DNA from: Achromobacter sp. HZ34
GTDB taxonomy: Bacteria > Pseudomonadota > Gammaproteobacteria > Burkholderiales > Burkholderiaceae_B
Direction: 5' to 3'
DNA: 64,000 bases
Assembly: GCF_002209485.1 (NCBI RefSeq)
Contig: NZ_NJIX01000009.1
Coordinates: 124,001 to 188,000 of the forward strand
Made by a program: the position numbers and the translations under genes. The notes beneath the pieces are model-generated. The model saw only the letters and a list, made by a program, of their open reading frames with translations, did no database searches and had not been told where the DNA came from. The stretch's first letter is position 1. Each line of letters opens with the position of its first letter. This document shows positions 49,863 to 59,425 of this stretch, piece after piece.

Positions 49863-52250
49863 ATGGCCGATATCGACATCGACAAATACACCGCGCAGAT
49901 CGTGCCTGACACCATGACCACGGTGTCAGGGCAATATTTCGATCTGGCGCAGCCCTTCGCCATGCCGCGCTACGGCAACGAGTGCACGCACTACGTCACC
50001 GGCCGCGACTACATGAAGGCCGTGGCCGATGCCATCCGCGGTGCCAAGAGCTTCATCATGCTGGCTGACTGGCAGATGGACTATGACGTCGAACTGGACA
50101 ATCGCGGTCCGAAAAAGGGGCATCCCGACCGCCTGTCGGAACTGCTGGCCAACGCCATCGGCCGCGGTGTCCACGTGCGCATCTTGCTTTACGATTCGAT
50201 CCGGTACGCACTGGATACGCACGACGACACGACGCAGTCCATGCTGCTCAACCTGCCCAAGGGACCTGGCTCGATCAAGGTCATGCTGCAGAACCCCAAC
50301 ACGGGCCGCGTCACCAGCAACCAGAATTTCTCCCATCACCAGAAATTTGTCGTGGTGGATGGCCAAATGGCTTTCCTGGGCGGTATCGACCTGGCCTATG
50401 GCCGTTGGGAGACGCCGTCCTTCGACGTCATCATCGATCCTGACGTACACGTCATCAACGATGCCTACAACATGCAGTTGTCGACGTCGCGCCAACTCAA
50501 GGACACCGAGACCGCATTGACGCAGGCGCACGGCAACCGTCCCGGCTTCCGCGAACCGCTGGCCAAGGACAAGACCGTGTTGGATCCGGAGACCCAGCCG
50601 CGCGAACCTTGGGAAGACGTGGCCCTGTGCGTGAAGGGACCGGCCGCGTTCGACGTATTCGTGAACTTCGTCTTGCGCTGGAATAGCTTCGCGGGCAGCG
50701 GCACCAATACCTTTGACGGCGCGATGGATACCAGTTGGTTCGACCGTGCGCGAGGGGCGCAGTACCTGGTCGATCCCCTGCAGAAGGGAGTCGGCAAGGC
50801 CACGGTGCAGATCTGCCGCTCGGCCTCGGCCACGCAGTTGCGCGACGAACTGGCCTTATGGGACGACAACCATCGCTACGTCAACGACGACTGGAAGTCG
50901 CCCAACCCGAAACGGCGGAAGATCGTCCAGAATGCCCGCTCGGCGTGGTCCATGTATCACCAGACCAGCATCCGCGACGCCATGGTCAACTGCATCCGGT
51001 CGGCGCAGGCCTTCATCTACATCGAGAACCAGTTCTTCATGTCGGATTGTGGCGTCGATCAGCTGGGCACGGCGCCGCCGTCGACCAATCCCATCGTGGC
51101 TGAATTGGCCAATGCGGTGGGGCGGGCCATCTATGCGGGCCGCCCGTTCCATATCTACCTCGTATTGCCGGAGCATGCCGAGGGCATGCTGGAAGACAAG
51201 GCGGTGGCCGCGCAGGCCTGGTGGGCCTTGCAGGGCGTCAAGCGCGCCCGCAACAGCCTGATCAACCGGATCAACTCGACGCTTTACACCAAGGAAATCC
51301 GCAAGCGCAAGATAACGGACAAAGCGCCCACCAACAGCGCCGTTCGTGCCGCATTGGCGAGCTGGGGCATGGCTGACGAGTGGAAGAAGTACCTGACTCC
51401 TTTGAATCTGCGCAACTACGGTAGTACCCGCAGCAATGTGCTGACCGAAATGATCTACGTCCACAGCAAGTTGACCATCGTCGATGATGCGGTAGCCATC
51501 ATCGGCAGCGCCAACATCAACGATCGTAGTCTGAACGGCAATGGCGATACGGAGCTGGCTGCCGTGGTGGTCGATGATGACGGCGCGCAGATGACCGACG
51601 TCGGCGATGGCATACGCACCGTCACCCGCAAGTTCGCGCGCGAATTGCGCATGCACATCTGGCGCAAGCATTTCGCCCTGCTGGTGGAACCGAATTCAAA
51701 GGGCGTGCAGAAGGAAGACGCGCCGCCCGCCGGCGTCGATATCGGCAAGCCGCTGGCCACCGCCACCATCAAGGCCATACAGGAACGCGCGCATGCCAAC
51801 CGGGAAGCCTATAGCACCGTATTCACCCATACGCCGCGCAACAGCTTCAAGGACCTGCTGCAGGGGCGCAAGCAGTATCCGTTCATCATGCACAAGGTCG
51901 CCCGTCCCGATCCGAATCTGCCGGTCATGACCGGCACGGGGGGCATCCCGGTTTCCAGCATGACGATGGTCGAGACAGACAGGCCCACGAGCAATCACGA
52001 CTTCACCAAGGCGCCCCCTTTGCAGTCAGGTTATATGAAGGGCCATGCGCACGACATCGGCAAGGCCGTGGGTTACCTGCGCGCGCATGTCAAAGGCTTC
52101 TTCGTGGAAATGCCGCTGGATTGGGGCAATGGCGAGACCAAGACTCCGCCGCCGCCGATACACAGTGATTCCATGATCGCCGAGCAGCAAAAGCCCGACC
52201 AGAGACTGGATCCGCTCAACGCTGATGCTCGCGAAGAAGCGGTAACCTGA
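49863..52250 (+). CDS. Phospholipase D-family T6SS effector (Tle5-like)
   Basis: This 795-residue protein has two HKD motifs: H159-x-K161-x4-D166 in HHQKFVVVDGQMAFLGGIDL, and H534-x-K536-x4-D541 in VHSKLTIVDDAVAIIGSANINDRS. Both are intact, so it should hydrolyse phospholipids by the phospholipase D mechanism. It has no signal peptide, which fits T6SS delivery. It directly follows vgrG1 and precedes a small membrane protein gene. Known Tle5 effectors (PldA/PldB of Pseudomonas) attack phosphatidylethanolamine in rival bacteria and can also act in host cells. Assignment to Tle5 is by motif and context. Confidence 0.9.
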   Translation: MADIDIDKYTAQIVPDTMTTVSGQYFDLAQPFAMPRYGNECTHYVTGRDYMKAVADAIRGAKSFIMLADWQMDYDVELDNRGPKKGHPDRLSELLANAIGRGVHVRILLYDSIRYALDTHDDTTQSMLLNLPKGPGSIKVMLQNPNTGRVTSNQNFSHHQKFVVVDGQMAFLGGIDLAYGRWETPSFDVIIDPDVHVINDAYNMQLSTSRQLKDTETALTQAHGNRPGFREPLAKDKTVLDPETQPREPWEDVALCVKGPAAFDVFVNFVLRWNSFAGSGTNTFDGAMDTSWFDRARGAQYLVDPLQKGVGKATVQICRSASATQLRDELALWDDNHRYVNDDWKSPNPKRRKIVQNARSAWSMYHQTSIRDAMVNCIRSAQAFIYIENQFFMSDCGVDQLGTAPPSTNPIVAELANAVGRAIYAGRPFHIYLVLPEHAEGMLEDKAVAAQAWWALQGVKRARNSLINRINSTLYTKEIRKRKITDKAPTNSAVRAALASWGMADEWKKYLTPLNLRNYGSTRSNVLTEMIYVHSKLTIVDDAVAIIGSANINDRSLNGNGDTELAAVVVDDDGAQMTDVGDGIRTVTRKFARELRMHIWRKHFALLVEPNSKGVQKEDAPPAGVDIGKPLATATIKAIQERAHANREAYSTVFTHTPRNSFKDLLQGRKQYPFIMHKVARPDPNLPVMTGTGGIPVSSMTMVETDRPTSNHDFTKAPPLQSGYMKGHAHDIGKAVGYLRAHVKGFFVEMPLDWGNGETKTPPPPIHSDSMIAEQQKPDQRLDPLNADAREEAVT

Positions 52251-52275
52251 CGCCTCGCACATCAAGGAGAACGAT

Positions 52276-52632
52276 TTGGACACGCGGGCTTTGCTCGAAG
52301 GCTTCCTGGACGCCAGCGCGTTGGGCATAAGGGCGACCTGGTTCGTCTATCCCATCCTGCTCGTCATCGGCATCGCCGCGGAATTCTCGCGGGGAAAGAA
52401 CGCCCTGGGTTCGACCGGCTTCCGCAGCTTCTTCACCGCGCTATCGATCGTCCTGATCCTGTTCGCCCTGGTGTGGGAAGTGCTGTGCTTCTACGAATCC
52501 CAGGCGTATGACCGCCAATACTTCTACGGCGTCATCGAGATAGGCCTGTACATGCTGCCGACGGTGGTTTTCGCGATCCTGCAGATCGTGCTGCACTACT
52601 GGCGCGCCGGCAGGCAGGGCGCGCCAGGATAA
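52276..52632 (+). CDS. Small polytopic membrane protein downstream of the phospholipase effector (candidate immunity protein)
   Basis: This 118-residue protein starts at TTG 52276, supported by AAGGAG at a perfect 6-base distance; no ATG would fit. It has three to four hydrophobic segments (YPILLVIGIAAEF, FFTALSIVLILFALVWEVLCF, IGLYMLPTVVFAILQIVLHYW). It has no lipobox and no repeats, unlike the Sel1-repeat lipoprotein immunities described for Pseudomonas Tle5. Position after the effector and before a terminator makes immunity the first guess, but a membrane-remodelling or accessory role is possible. Confidence 0.65.
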   Translation: MDTRALLEGFLDASALGIRATWFVYPILLVIGIAAEFSRGKNALGSTGFRSFFTALSIVLILFALVWEVLCFYESQAYDRQYFYGVIEIGLYMLPTVVFAILQIVLHYWRAGRQGAPG

Positions 52633-52649
52633 GTCGCGGTGCTGGATCT

Positions 52650-52669
52650 GCGCGGCCCGCAGGCCGCGC
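52650..52669. terminator. Bidirectional terminator-like hairpin between the effector operon and vgrG2
   Basis: GCGCGGCC and GGCCGCGC pair perfectly around a 4-base loop (CGCA) in the 67-bp gap between two convergent genes. No T-run follows on either strand. Confidence 0.55.
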
Positions 52670-52699
52670 TTCCAAGGGCTCGCGCCTCAGGCTCCGGCC

Positions 52700-55540
52700 C
52701 TAAGCCGCCTCGTCATCGAACTTGAACTTGGCATAGCGCAGCGAATATTCCAGCGGTTGCGATTCCTCGGTGTGGACCCGTTCGGTCGAGCCGGTCAGCG
52801 GCGTATCGCCCATCCAGTGATCGGCTTCCGGTTTGTGCTGGACCGTGAAGGGCATGTCCTCGAACTTCTCGCCCAAGGCGTCGTTGTAGACCACCTGCTG
52901 GGTATAAGTGCCCGTGCGGGCCGCGGGTAGTTGCGGCAGTTGGGCGCTGTCCGACGCCGGACCTTCGAAGCTGTGGCTGGCGCCCTTCACCGAGAACAAG
53001 CCCGGCATCTTGAACACGATATCGCCGCCCTGCAGCGTGACGCTGGCGCCGCCGGCAATCAGGGTGACGCTCTCCTTCGCCAGGACGTCGATGCCCGCTT
53101 CGGTGGAGGTCACCGTCACGTCCTTGTCGGCCAGCAGCTCCAGCGCGTCCGTATGGGCCCGCAGGGACACCGGGGACTGTGCCGCGATGGCGCGCACGCC
53201 TTCCTGGTCGGCATAGAAGCCCGCCGCCTGGCCCGCCACCATGGCGAAGGTCTGGCGCGCCGACACATGGACGTCGTCCTGCGCCGAAGCGTGCACGTCG
53301 CCGGTCGCATGCAGCACCGCGGACGCAGGCGTGGACAGGTTCATGGACACCGGTGCATCCAGCACGACGCGCGCGTCGGCGATGCCGTCTACCGGGTCCG
53401 TGCCGTCGCGGCTTTCCATGCTGGCCTTGTTGGCAGCCTGCCCGTTCACTGTCGCGGGCAGCTTGCCTTCCTGTTCCGGGTCCACCGCCTTGATGACGTC
53501 GTCGAAGCCATCGTTGGCCCGCAAGGCCTGCGCCTTGCGCTGCACGGCCGTGGCATCCAGCCGCTGTGCAACGTTCTGCGCCTGGCGCAGCCGCTGCACG
53601 GTATTGGGCGTGGCCAGCGTTGCCGTGGCCTGTGCATCCGCCGCGGAAGACAGCAGCATGCCCTGGCCGGAGCGCAGCACGGTCCAGGCATCGCTGCGCA
53701 GTTCGAAGCCGCTGCCACGCCACGCGCCGCGATTGGCATCGGCGGCCGACTGCGCCACCAGATGGCCCAGGTTCAACTGGCTGGCCGCGGTGGACGTGGC
53801 CATCTGCATGCGCAACTGGCCGCTGGTGTCGTCGAACAGCCATTGGTTGTGGCCCGATCCATCCAGGGCCTGGCTGTGCCAGCCGCTGAGCACGCCGCCA
53901 TGGTTGGCGCCGCCATCGACGCCGGCCGAGTAGGGCGGCAGGTCGCTGTCGTTATAGAGTTGCGCCGCGATGACCGGCTGGTCGATGTCGCCATCGAGAA
54001 ACTCGACGATCACTTCGGTGCCCGAGCGGGGAATATGGTGGCCGCCCCAGTTTGGGCCGGCCTGGCCCGTGGCCACGCGCAGCCAGGTGCCGCTGGCATC
54101 GCTGCCCGGCGCGTTGCCGCGCGTGTCGCCATGGCTGCGATGCGCCAAGCCGCCGGCCAGCGGCTTTTCGCCACGCTGCCAGGGGAACTGCACTTTCACG
54201 CGCAGGTCGCGGCCGGAGGAAATCGGTGTCTCGTCGCTCGCCACCACCTGCGCGATGACGGCTTCCGGCGCGGTCGGGCGCGCGCGCCACGCGGGCAATA
54301 CGGCGGCCGCGCGCGGCTGCGCTTCGAAGCGATTCACATAGCGGCCCTTTTCCAGGTCGGTCGACCCCGCCAGGCTGGCGGCCTGGCTGCCCAGGTTGTT
54401 GGCCACCTCATGGATCACTCGCAACGTTGTGTAGTCGTGGCCCAGTTCGTCGATGGCCTGGCCCCCCGTAGCGCCATTGCCGCCGTTCCCGGCATTGCTC
54501 GCCGCCGTGCCGCTAGCGCCGCCGCCTTGCCCGTCGTAACGGTCGTGGCCAGTCATCTCGAAGGTATCGCCGGGGCTCAACTGCCGTACCGTGCCGCCGC
54601 CTTCGTAACGCACCTGGCGTGCCTCCAGCGCGCGCAGGCGCAGCGCGGCCACGCGGTTGGCGTCGTCGCCGTCGGCATAGCGGCCGTGACCGTCGTAGTC
54701 GTAGTCTTCCAGGTTGGGCAGCTTGCCGGCATCCTCGCTGGATGCCAGCTGCGCCGCGTGCGCCTGCAGGGTCTTGTCGTCCCACGCGCTGCGCGTCACG
54801 GTATTGGACTGCACCGTCAGGGCGGAGTGGAAGCGGGTGATGGTGTCGCTGGTTTCGGTGGCGTCGCTGCGATGGAACCTGATGGGCGAAGCCGCGCTGG
54901 CGGGCAGTGACGCGCCGGCATCGAACACGACCAGTTGATGGCGCGCGGCGGCGGCGTCCCCGCCGTCGCTTTCGCTGTCGCCTTGCTGATGCACGAAGCG
55001 AAAGGCCAGTCCGTCCTCGGCCAGGATGCGCTGGACGAACTCCAGGTCGGATTCGCGATACTGGGTGCGCACCGCCCGCTTGGGCGGTGTCGTATTCACC
55101 TCGAAGGCATACGACGACAGCGGATAGTCCGCAAAGATATCCGTCAGGATGTCGATCGACGTCTTGTCCTGGAAGATGAAGCTGTCGCGTCGCAGCGCCA
55201 GCGCTTGCAGCCACGGCCCCGCGTGAATGCGATAACGTGCCAGGCCGCCATCCGCGCCCAGGTTGTCGATGCCGGTGACCATCATGTGCCAGCGCCGCGT
55301 CGAACGGTCGGCCAGCAACAGGTCGATGCTGATCTCGCGCCCCAGCATGGGCGTCACGTCCAGCTGCGTGGACGTCGACAGGCAATCGAGCGTGACGCTG
55401 AACAGGCGCGACACCCCTTCGTCCAGGACGCAGCGTTCGGCGACGAGTGCATCGCCCAGCGGCGTGCTGGCGCGCAGCAGACGGGTGTCCTGCGTCAACA
55501 GGGCCGTGTTCAAGGTGGCGTAGGCGAGGGCAGTGTCCAT
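52700..55540 (-). CDS. vgrG: VgrG2 (TssI), second T6SS spike protein
   Basis: This 946-residue VgrG has the gp27-like base (YRESDLEFVQRILAEDGLAF), an OB-fold region (RVKVQFPWQRGEKPL, WLRVATGQAGPNWGGHHIPRSGTEVIVEFLDGDIDQPVI) and a DUF2345 needle. Its C-terminal ~80 residues (TYTQQVVYNDALGEKFEDMPFTV, then PLEYSLRYAKF) look like a small beta domain of the transthyretin-like kind found at VgrG tips. It is the fourth gene of the leftward tssJ-tssK-tssL operon, so it is probably the structural spike, whereas VgrG1 is effector-linked. Only moderate similarity to VgrG1 is visible. Confidence 0.94.
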   Translation of the reverse strand: MDTALAYATLNTALLTQDTRLLRASTPLGDALVAERCVLDEGVSRLFSVTLDCLSTSTQLDVTPMLGREISIDLLLADRSTRRWHMMVTGIDNLGADGGLARYRIHAGPWLQALALRRDSFIFQDKTSIDILTDIFADYPLSSYAFEVNTTPPKRAVRTQYRESDLEFVQRILAEDGLAFRFVHQQGDSESDGGDAAAARHQLVVFDAGASLPASAASPIRFHRSDATETSDTITRFHSALTVQSNTVTRSAWDDKTLQAHAAQLASSEDAGKLPNLEDYDYDGHGRYADGDDANRVAALRLRALEARQVRYEGGGTVRQLSPGDTFEMTGHDRYDGQGGGASGTAASNAGNGGNGATGGQAIDELGHDYTTLRVIHEVANNLGSQAASLAGSTDLEKGRYVNRFEAQPRAAAVLPAWRARPTAPEAVIAQVVASDETPISSGRDLRVKVQFPWQRGEKPLAGGLAHRSHGDTRGNAPGSDASGTWLRVATGQAGPNWGGHHIPRSGTEVIVEFLDGDIDQPVIAAQLYNDSDLPPYSAGVDGGANHGGVLSGWHSQALDGSGHNQWLFDDTSGQLRMQMATSTAASQLNLGHLVAQSAADANRGAWRGSGFELRSDAWTVLRSGQGMLLSSAADAQATATLATPNTVQRLRQAQNVAQRLDATAVQRKAQALRANDGFDDVIKAVDPEQEGKLPATVNGQAANKASMESRDGTDPVDGIADARVVLDAPVSMNLSTPASAVLHATGDVHASAQDDVHVSARQTFAMVAGQAAGFYADQEGVRAIAAQSPVSLRAHTDALELLADKDVTVTSTEAGIDVLAKESVTLIAGGASVTLQGGDIVFKMPGLFSVKGASHSFEGPASDSAQLPQLPAARTGTYTQQVVYNDALGEKFEDMPFTVQHKPEADHWMGDTPLTGSTERVHTEESQPLEYSLRYAKFKFDDEAA

Positions 55541-55601
55541 GGTGGCGCGAGCGTAGGCGGGGCCGAAGCCGAAGGTGAAGAAAGGATCAGTGCGTCAGGA
55601 T

Positions 55602-56393
55602 TCAGGGCAGTGAAATCGTCAGGTGAGCCACGCGCGGTCCCAGCTTGACCACGTCGTGGTACGGCGCCATGGCGGTCTGCATGTCGTTGCCCAGTTGGTG
55701 GTTCAAGCCGAAATACGCCAGCAGCCCCAGCAAGGCAAAGGTCGCGCCCACGGTCCACAGCGGCACGTCGCGCTTGATGGCATGCGAAATCTTGTCGGGA
55801 ATGGCCCAATGGGGGGCGAAGCCGGACCGCTTGCCACGCAGCAAGGCGATCTCATCGCCCAGGCGGGCAGTCAGGTAACCCAGCTTCTCCTGCCCTTCGA
55901 TCAGGTACTTGCCCTGGAAGCCCAGCAGCAGGCACATGTAGTAGACCTCCAGCGACTGCAGGCGGCGGCCGCCCTGCGCGCGCAGGTCTTCCAGGCGACT
56001 GAAGAAGTTCTCGCCGGCCAGCTGCTCGCCGAACAGGGTCAGCTGCAGCGGCTGCAGCATCCAGCTGTCACGGATGGTGAACCTGGAGTTCAGCACGGTT
56101 TCATCCACCGCCGCGCAGAAGGCGTACTTGGTGGCGTAGATGTCCTCGGCGGGCAGGTCCTGCTTTTTGGCGCTGCGTTCGAATTCCGCCAGGAACTGCT
56201 GAACGCGCGCGGAAAACGAGGCGGCATCCTTGGGTTCCTGCCCGCTCTTGAGCAGGAACAGCATCAGGAAGCCGTCGTACAACATATCCATCAAGGACTT
56301 GTTGGTCGACGTGGCCATGAATTCGGCGGCGCGCGGCGGCAGTTGCTGTGGCTGCTGCGTACCGGACATCAGGGAGGGCGTGGATTCGGTCAT
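55602..56393 (-). CDS. tssL: TssL (DotU/IcmH), short form without peptidoglycan-binding domain
   Basis: This 263-residue inner-membrane protein has a cytoplasmic DotU domain (LYDGFLMLFLLKSGQEP, YATKYAFCAAVDETVLNSRF, LTLFGEQLAGENFFSRLEDL, YYMCLLLGFQGKY) and one C-terminal membrane anchor near 212-232 (VGATFALLGLLAYFGL). About 30 residues reach the periplasm. There is no OmpA-like extension, so peptidoglycan binding must come from another protein such as the OmpA-family gene product at 37 kb. It sits between tssK and vgrG2. Confidence 0.94.
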   Translation of the reverse strand: MTESTPSLMSGTQQPQQLPPRAAEFMATSTNKSLMDMLYDGFLMLFLLKSGQEPKDAASFSARVQQFLAEFERSAKKQDLPAEDIYATKYAFCAAVDETVLNSRFTIRDSWMLQPLQLTLFGEQLAGENFFSRLEDLRAQGGRRLQSLEVYYMCLLLGFQGKYLIEGQEKLGYLTARLGDEIALLRGKRSGFAPHWAIPDKISHAIKRDVPLWTVGATFALLGLLAYFGLNHQLGNDMQTAMAPYHDVVKLGPRVAHLTISLP

Positions 56394-56453
56394 GATGGAT
56401 CAAGGGCGTGGATCAAAGGCGCGGGTCAAAAGCGAACTTGAGGGGCACGCGGT

Positions 56454-57800
56454 TCAGTGGGCGACGGCGATCAGGTCCAGCTTCAACTCAGGAATGCCGG
56501 CGGGCGCATAGATGGCGATGCTCTGCGCCTGCAACATGCGTTCGTACAGCGCGCCGCGCGTCTGCAGGGCGAAGTAGCACGCGCCCGGCTTGACGGGGAT
56601 GGCGGCCGGCACTTGCGGCGTGTACACCAGCTGCACGCCCGGCATGGCCGACAGCACCAGCTTTTCGGCATCGTCGGGGGCGCCCACCTTGAAGCGCAGC
56701 GGCACCATGTCGGCCAGTTCCGCGGCCGGCGTGGCGGCCGACACCGCCAGGTAGAAGCTGGTCTTGTCGTCGACCTTGCCGGAGTCCAGGCGGCCGGTGT
56801 GGAAGGACGGGCGCACTTCCTCCAGCACGATGGAGAAGTAGCGCGTCGAGATGACGGTATCCAGCAGGTCGCGCAGGATGTCGTCCAGGCGGGCGAATGC
56901 CGGACCCGGCATGTCATGGCGATACTGCGGCAGGTCGGCCAGCGCGAATTCCTTGGAGAAGGTCATCAGCGCGCCGGCCAGGCGCAGCAGCTCCTGGAAC
57001 AGGCGTTCCGGGTGCAGGCCGGGATGATGGTACAGGTGCGCCAGCGCCGCATGCGCTTCATTGGCGGTGTGCAGCAGCCAGAAGGACGCGACGTCGCCGG
57101 AGCGGAACTCGATGACGTTCTTGGACGGTTCGCGGTGCAGGCCGTACAAGGTGCTGACCTTGGCTTCGAGCGCGTCCAGCAGGCGGCGCAGGCGGTCATG
57201 CAGCGGGGCGCACGCGTCGATCGCCACGCAGGGCGCGACGAATTCGTGGTCCAGTTCATAGCCGGAGCTGGCGTTGCGGCGCACGCGTGCCACGGGTATC
57301 GCCAGCAACTGGTCGCGCGGATCGAACTCCGACACCAGGCGCACGTTCTTGCGCAGATAGGTCAGGTCGGCCGTGCTGGCATTGGTATAGAGATCGGGCG
57401 AAGCGCGGTCGCCGCGTTGGTAGCGCGCATCGAAGTCGTTGCTGTCCTGCGGCGCGGCGCAATTACCGCCGACGGCCTTCAATGGATGCATGGCCAGGTA
57501 GAAGATGGCCTCGGCCGCGCCGTCCAGGCTGTTCATCGACACCGGGGGCGGCAGCGCATCGTCGTCGGGCGCCGAATAGATTTCACCATCGGGAAAGATG
57601 GCCGACAGTTCGGTGGCGTGCAACATGCCATTGGCCAGGGCCGCGGCGTCGAACTGGACGTTGCGCAATCCCCAGGAATAAGGATGCAGGGCGCGCGCGG
57701 TCTGCGCGAGGCGCGCCTCATGGTAGGCGTCCTGGCGCTGGAAGTGCTGCGGTCGAAGGAACAGGCCTTCGCCCCAAAGTATCTTGGCTGACTGGCTCAC
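56454..57800 (-). CDS. tssK: TssK, T6SS baseplate-membrane connector
   Basis: This 448-residue baseplate protein starts at GTG 57800, where the family N-terminus SQSAKILWGEGLFLRPQHFQRQD begins; an earlier in-frame ATG would overlap tssJ and adds 30 unrelated residues. TssK trimers bind TssFG wedges and dock onto the TssLM complex. Length is normal. The gene lies 52 bp after tssJ and 60 bp before tssL. Confidence 0.95.
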   Translation of the reverse strand: MSQSAKILWGEGLFLRPQHFQRQDAYHEARLAQTARALHPYSWGLRNVQFDAAALANGMLHATELSAIFPDGEIYSAPDDDALPPPVSMNSLDGAAEAIFYLAMHPLKAVGGNCAAPQDSNDFDARYQRGDRASPDLYTNASTADLTYLRKNVRLVSEFDPRDQLLAIPVARVRRNASSGYELDHEFVAPCVAIDACAPLHDRLRRLLDALEAKVSTLYGLHREPSKNVIEFRSGDVASFWLLHTANEAHAALAHLYHHPGLHPERLFQELLRLAGALMTFSKEFALADLPQYRHDMPGPAFARLDDILRDLLDTVISTRYFSIVLEEVRPSFHTGRLDSGKVDDKTSFYLAVSAATPAAELADMVPLRFKVGAPDDAEKLVLSAMPGVQLVYTPQVPAAIPVKPGACYFALQTRGALYERMLQAQSIAIYAPAGIPELKLDLIAVAH

Positions 57801-57852
57801 GAGAGGACTCTTCTTATATATAGGTATGGCTGAAGGGAGGATGTGGCCTGTA

Positions 57853-58470
57853 TCACGAGGGGCATTGCAGCGAGCCCAGCCGTGAGGCATCGAATGGCGG
57901 CGCGCCCAGCGGCGCGGATACCTTGCCGGTGGCGACGGTCATGGCGCAGGCATGGGCGCCCAGCACGATGCCCGTGTCCTTGGCGTCCTTGATGTCGAAA
58001 ACATATTTCCAGCGATACGGCGCGGGCGCGAAGAACAAGGCGGCCACGCCGATAGCCACGGCGTCCTTGGGTACTTTTTCGGTGTTTTGATACACCTGTC
58101 CCGGCATCAAAGTGACCTCGCGCTCGGCGATCACGCTGTCACCCAGACGCGCTTTTTCCTGTTTCTCATCGACAAGAGATGACATGGGCGCTTGCTTGAA
58201 AGAGTCGGAATTCTTCAGGTAGTAAATCTTCGTAACTACAGCCATCGCCTGTCCGTTACTTATATTTAAATTTTGTCCGGCCTGGATGGAAAATTTCACA
58301 TCCGTGGGCGCGTCATCCGGCTTTTTCAAGCCTGTCGCCTCAAGCACCGACCCGGTCGCCCCAGCCATCGCGCTGATGACGCCAGCGGCCGCGCAGCCCC
58401 CGAGAACAGGGGTTCCCAGCGCGACGCACAGCCATGCGACAGCTCGCGATAAATGGATACGTTTAAGCAT
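57853..58470 (-). CDS. tssJ: TssJ, T6SS outer-membrane lipoprotein
   Basis: This 205-residue lipoprotein has a signal peptide ending in VLGGC (C26). The transthyretin-like TssJ core follows (DVKFSIQAGQNLNISNGQAMAVVTKIYYLKNSDSFKQA, VTLMPGQVYQ, AIGVAALFF). TssJ binds the periplasmic C-terminus of TssM and anchors the membrane complex. It is the first gene of the leftward operon and is divergent from the TPR lipoprotein / sheath operon, with the shared control region between. Confidence 0.92.
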   Translation of the reverse strand: MLKRIHLSRAVAWLCVALGTPVLGGCAAAGVISAMAGATGSVLEATGLKKPDDAPTDVKFSIQAGQNLNISNGQAMAVVTKIYYLKNSDSFKQAPMSSLVDEKQEKARLGDSVIAEREVTLMPGQVYQNTEKVPKDAVAIGVAALFFAPAPYRWKYVFDIKDAKDTGIVLGAHACAMTVATGKVSAPLGAPPFDASRLGSLQCPS

Positions 58471-58648
58471 GGTTCTTTATACCGGAAGCATAAAAAACAA
58501 TACAGAAGCCTTCTATTTCGAAGATTCTGCGTCTAAGTAACATCGAGAAAACTTATGTAGTGTCGTTTTTACACAGGGTTGATGAAATACGCCCCTTCAA
58601 CAAGCGGCCGTCCCCTAAACAGTATTTTTTCTCTTCTTCACCTTCCCT
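58471..58648. promoter_or_regulatory. Divergent promoter region of the two main T6SS operons
   Basis: This 178-bp spacer is much AT-richer than the genes around it and must hold start signals for tssJ-K-L-vgrG leftward and the TPR lipoprotein-tssB-C-hcp set rightward. I could not identify a convincing sigma54 (GG-N10-GC) or ECF-type site. Neither first gene has a strong ribosome binding site. Confidence 0.55.
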
Positions 58649-59404
58649 ATGCAAATCCGCCGCCTGGCTTTAATCGCGGGACTCATCGTAGTTCTCGCAG
58701 GTTGCACGACAACGCAGAAGATGCAGGAACCGCAGTCCGATGCGGACTTCAGGCAGTCGATTACTGAGGCCGAGAAGACTTTCGAGACGTCGGGATCGGA
58801 TGCCGCGGTGGCGCAGTTCGAAGCCATCGCGCAGCGCAATCCGACGCGTGGCCAGCCCTGGTCATACATCGCCAAGATCCGTTTCGATGAGAACAAGTAT
58901 GGAGAGGCCATCGTCGCCGCTGACGAAGCCCTGAACCGCGATCCCGGCGATTTCGTGGCGAAGTCCGTGCGTGCCGTGGGTGGCCTGCGCGTGGCCATGC
59001 AGTCGCTGTCCGACCTGCGTGCCGATGCGCTGCTGGCGGGCAATGCCCGCACTGACGCTGTGGCGCTGGCGCAATCGCTGCGCGACACGCTGGGCCAGGA
59101 TGTCCTGTTCCCCGACGGCCAGAAGCCCAAGCGTACCCCCGTGCGCCGTCCGCCGCCCAAGCCCGCGGATGCGACGACCGGTGCGGCGCCGGCCACTACG
59201 GCTCCGGCCGCGGCTACCCCCAGCGCCGGGCAGGCCACGGACGCGGCAACGAACGCCGCGAATGCCGCAACGAATGCCTCGAACGCAGCGAATGCGGCCA
59301 GGGGCGCCGTGCCGGCCCGGCCCGCCACGCCCAACGTACCGTCCACGCCGTCGAGCAATGGCGCCTCGCCCGCGCCCAACCCCTTCGGCAATCTGCTGAA
59401 GTAA
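58649..59404 (+). CDS. TPR-containing lipoprotein of the T6SS locus
   Basis: This 251-residue lipoprotein has a lipobox VLAGC (C19). A TPR-like region at about 30-120 follows (SITEAEKTFETSGSDAAVAQFEAIAQRNPTRGQPWSYIAKIRFDENKYGEAIVAADEALNRDP begins near 38). A tail of about 100 residues is low complexity, with Pro-rich and Asn/Ala repeats (TNAANAATNASNAANAA). TPR lipoproteins occur in some Bordetella and Burkholderia T6SS clusters, but I cannot assign a firm name. It is first in the sheath operon and may stabilise the outer-membrane end of the complex. The function is inference. Confidence 0.75.
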   Translation: MQIRRLALIAGLIVVLAGCTTTQKMQEPQSDADFRQSITEAEKTFETSGSDAAVAQFEAIAQRNPTRGQPWSYIAKIRFDENKYGEAIVAADEALNRDPGDFVAKSVRAVGGLRVAMQSLSDLRADALLAGNARTDAVALAQSLRDTLGQDVLFPDGQKPKRTPVRRPPPKPADATTGAAPATTAPAAATPSAGQATDAATNAANAATNASNAANAARGAVPARPATPNVPSTPSSNGASPAPNPFGNLLK

Positions 59405-59425
59405 CTCTTCCCCGGAGCCGCGACC

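Noticed and set aside
52931-54910. A 659-codon plus-strand frame inside vgrG2
   Set aside because: It is fully contained in the antisense of a clear VgrG gene and has no recognisable domain, signal or ribosome binding site.
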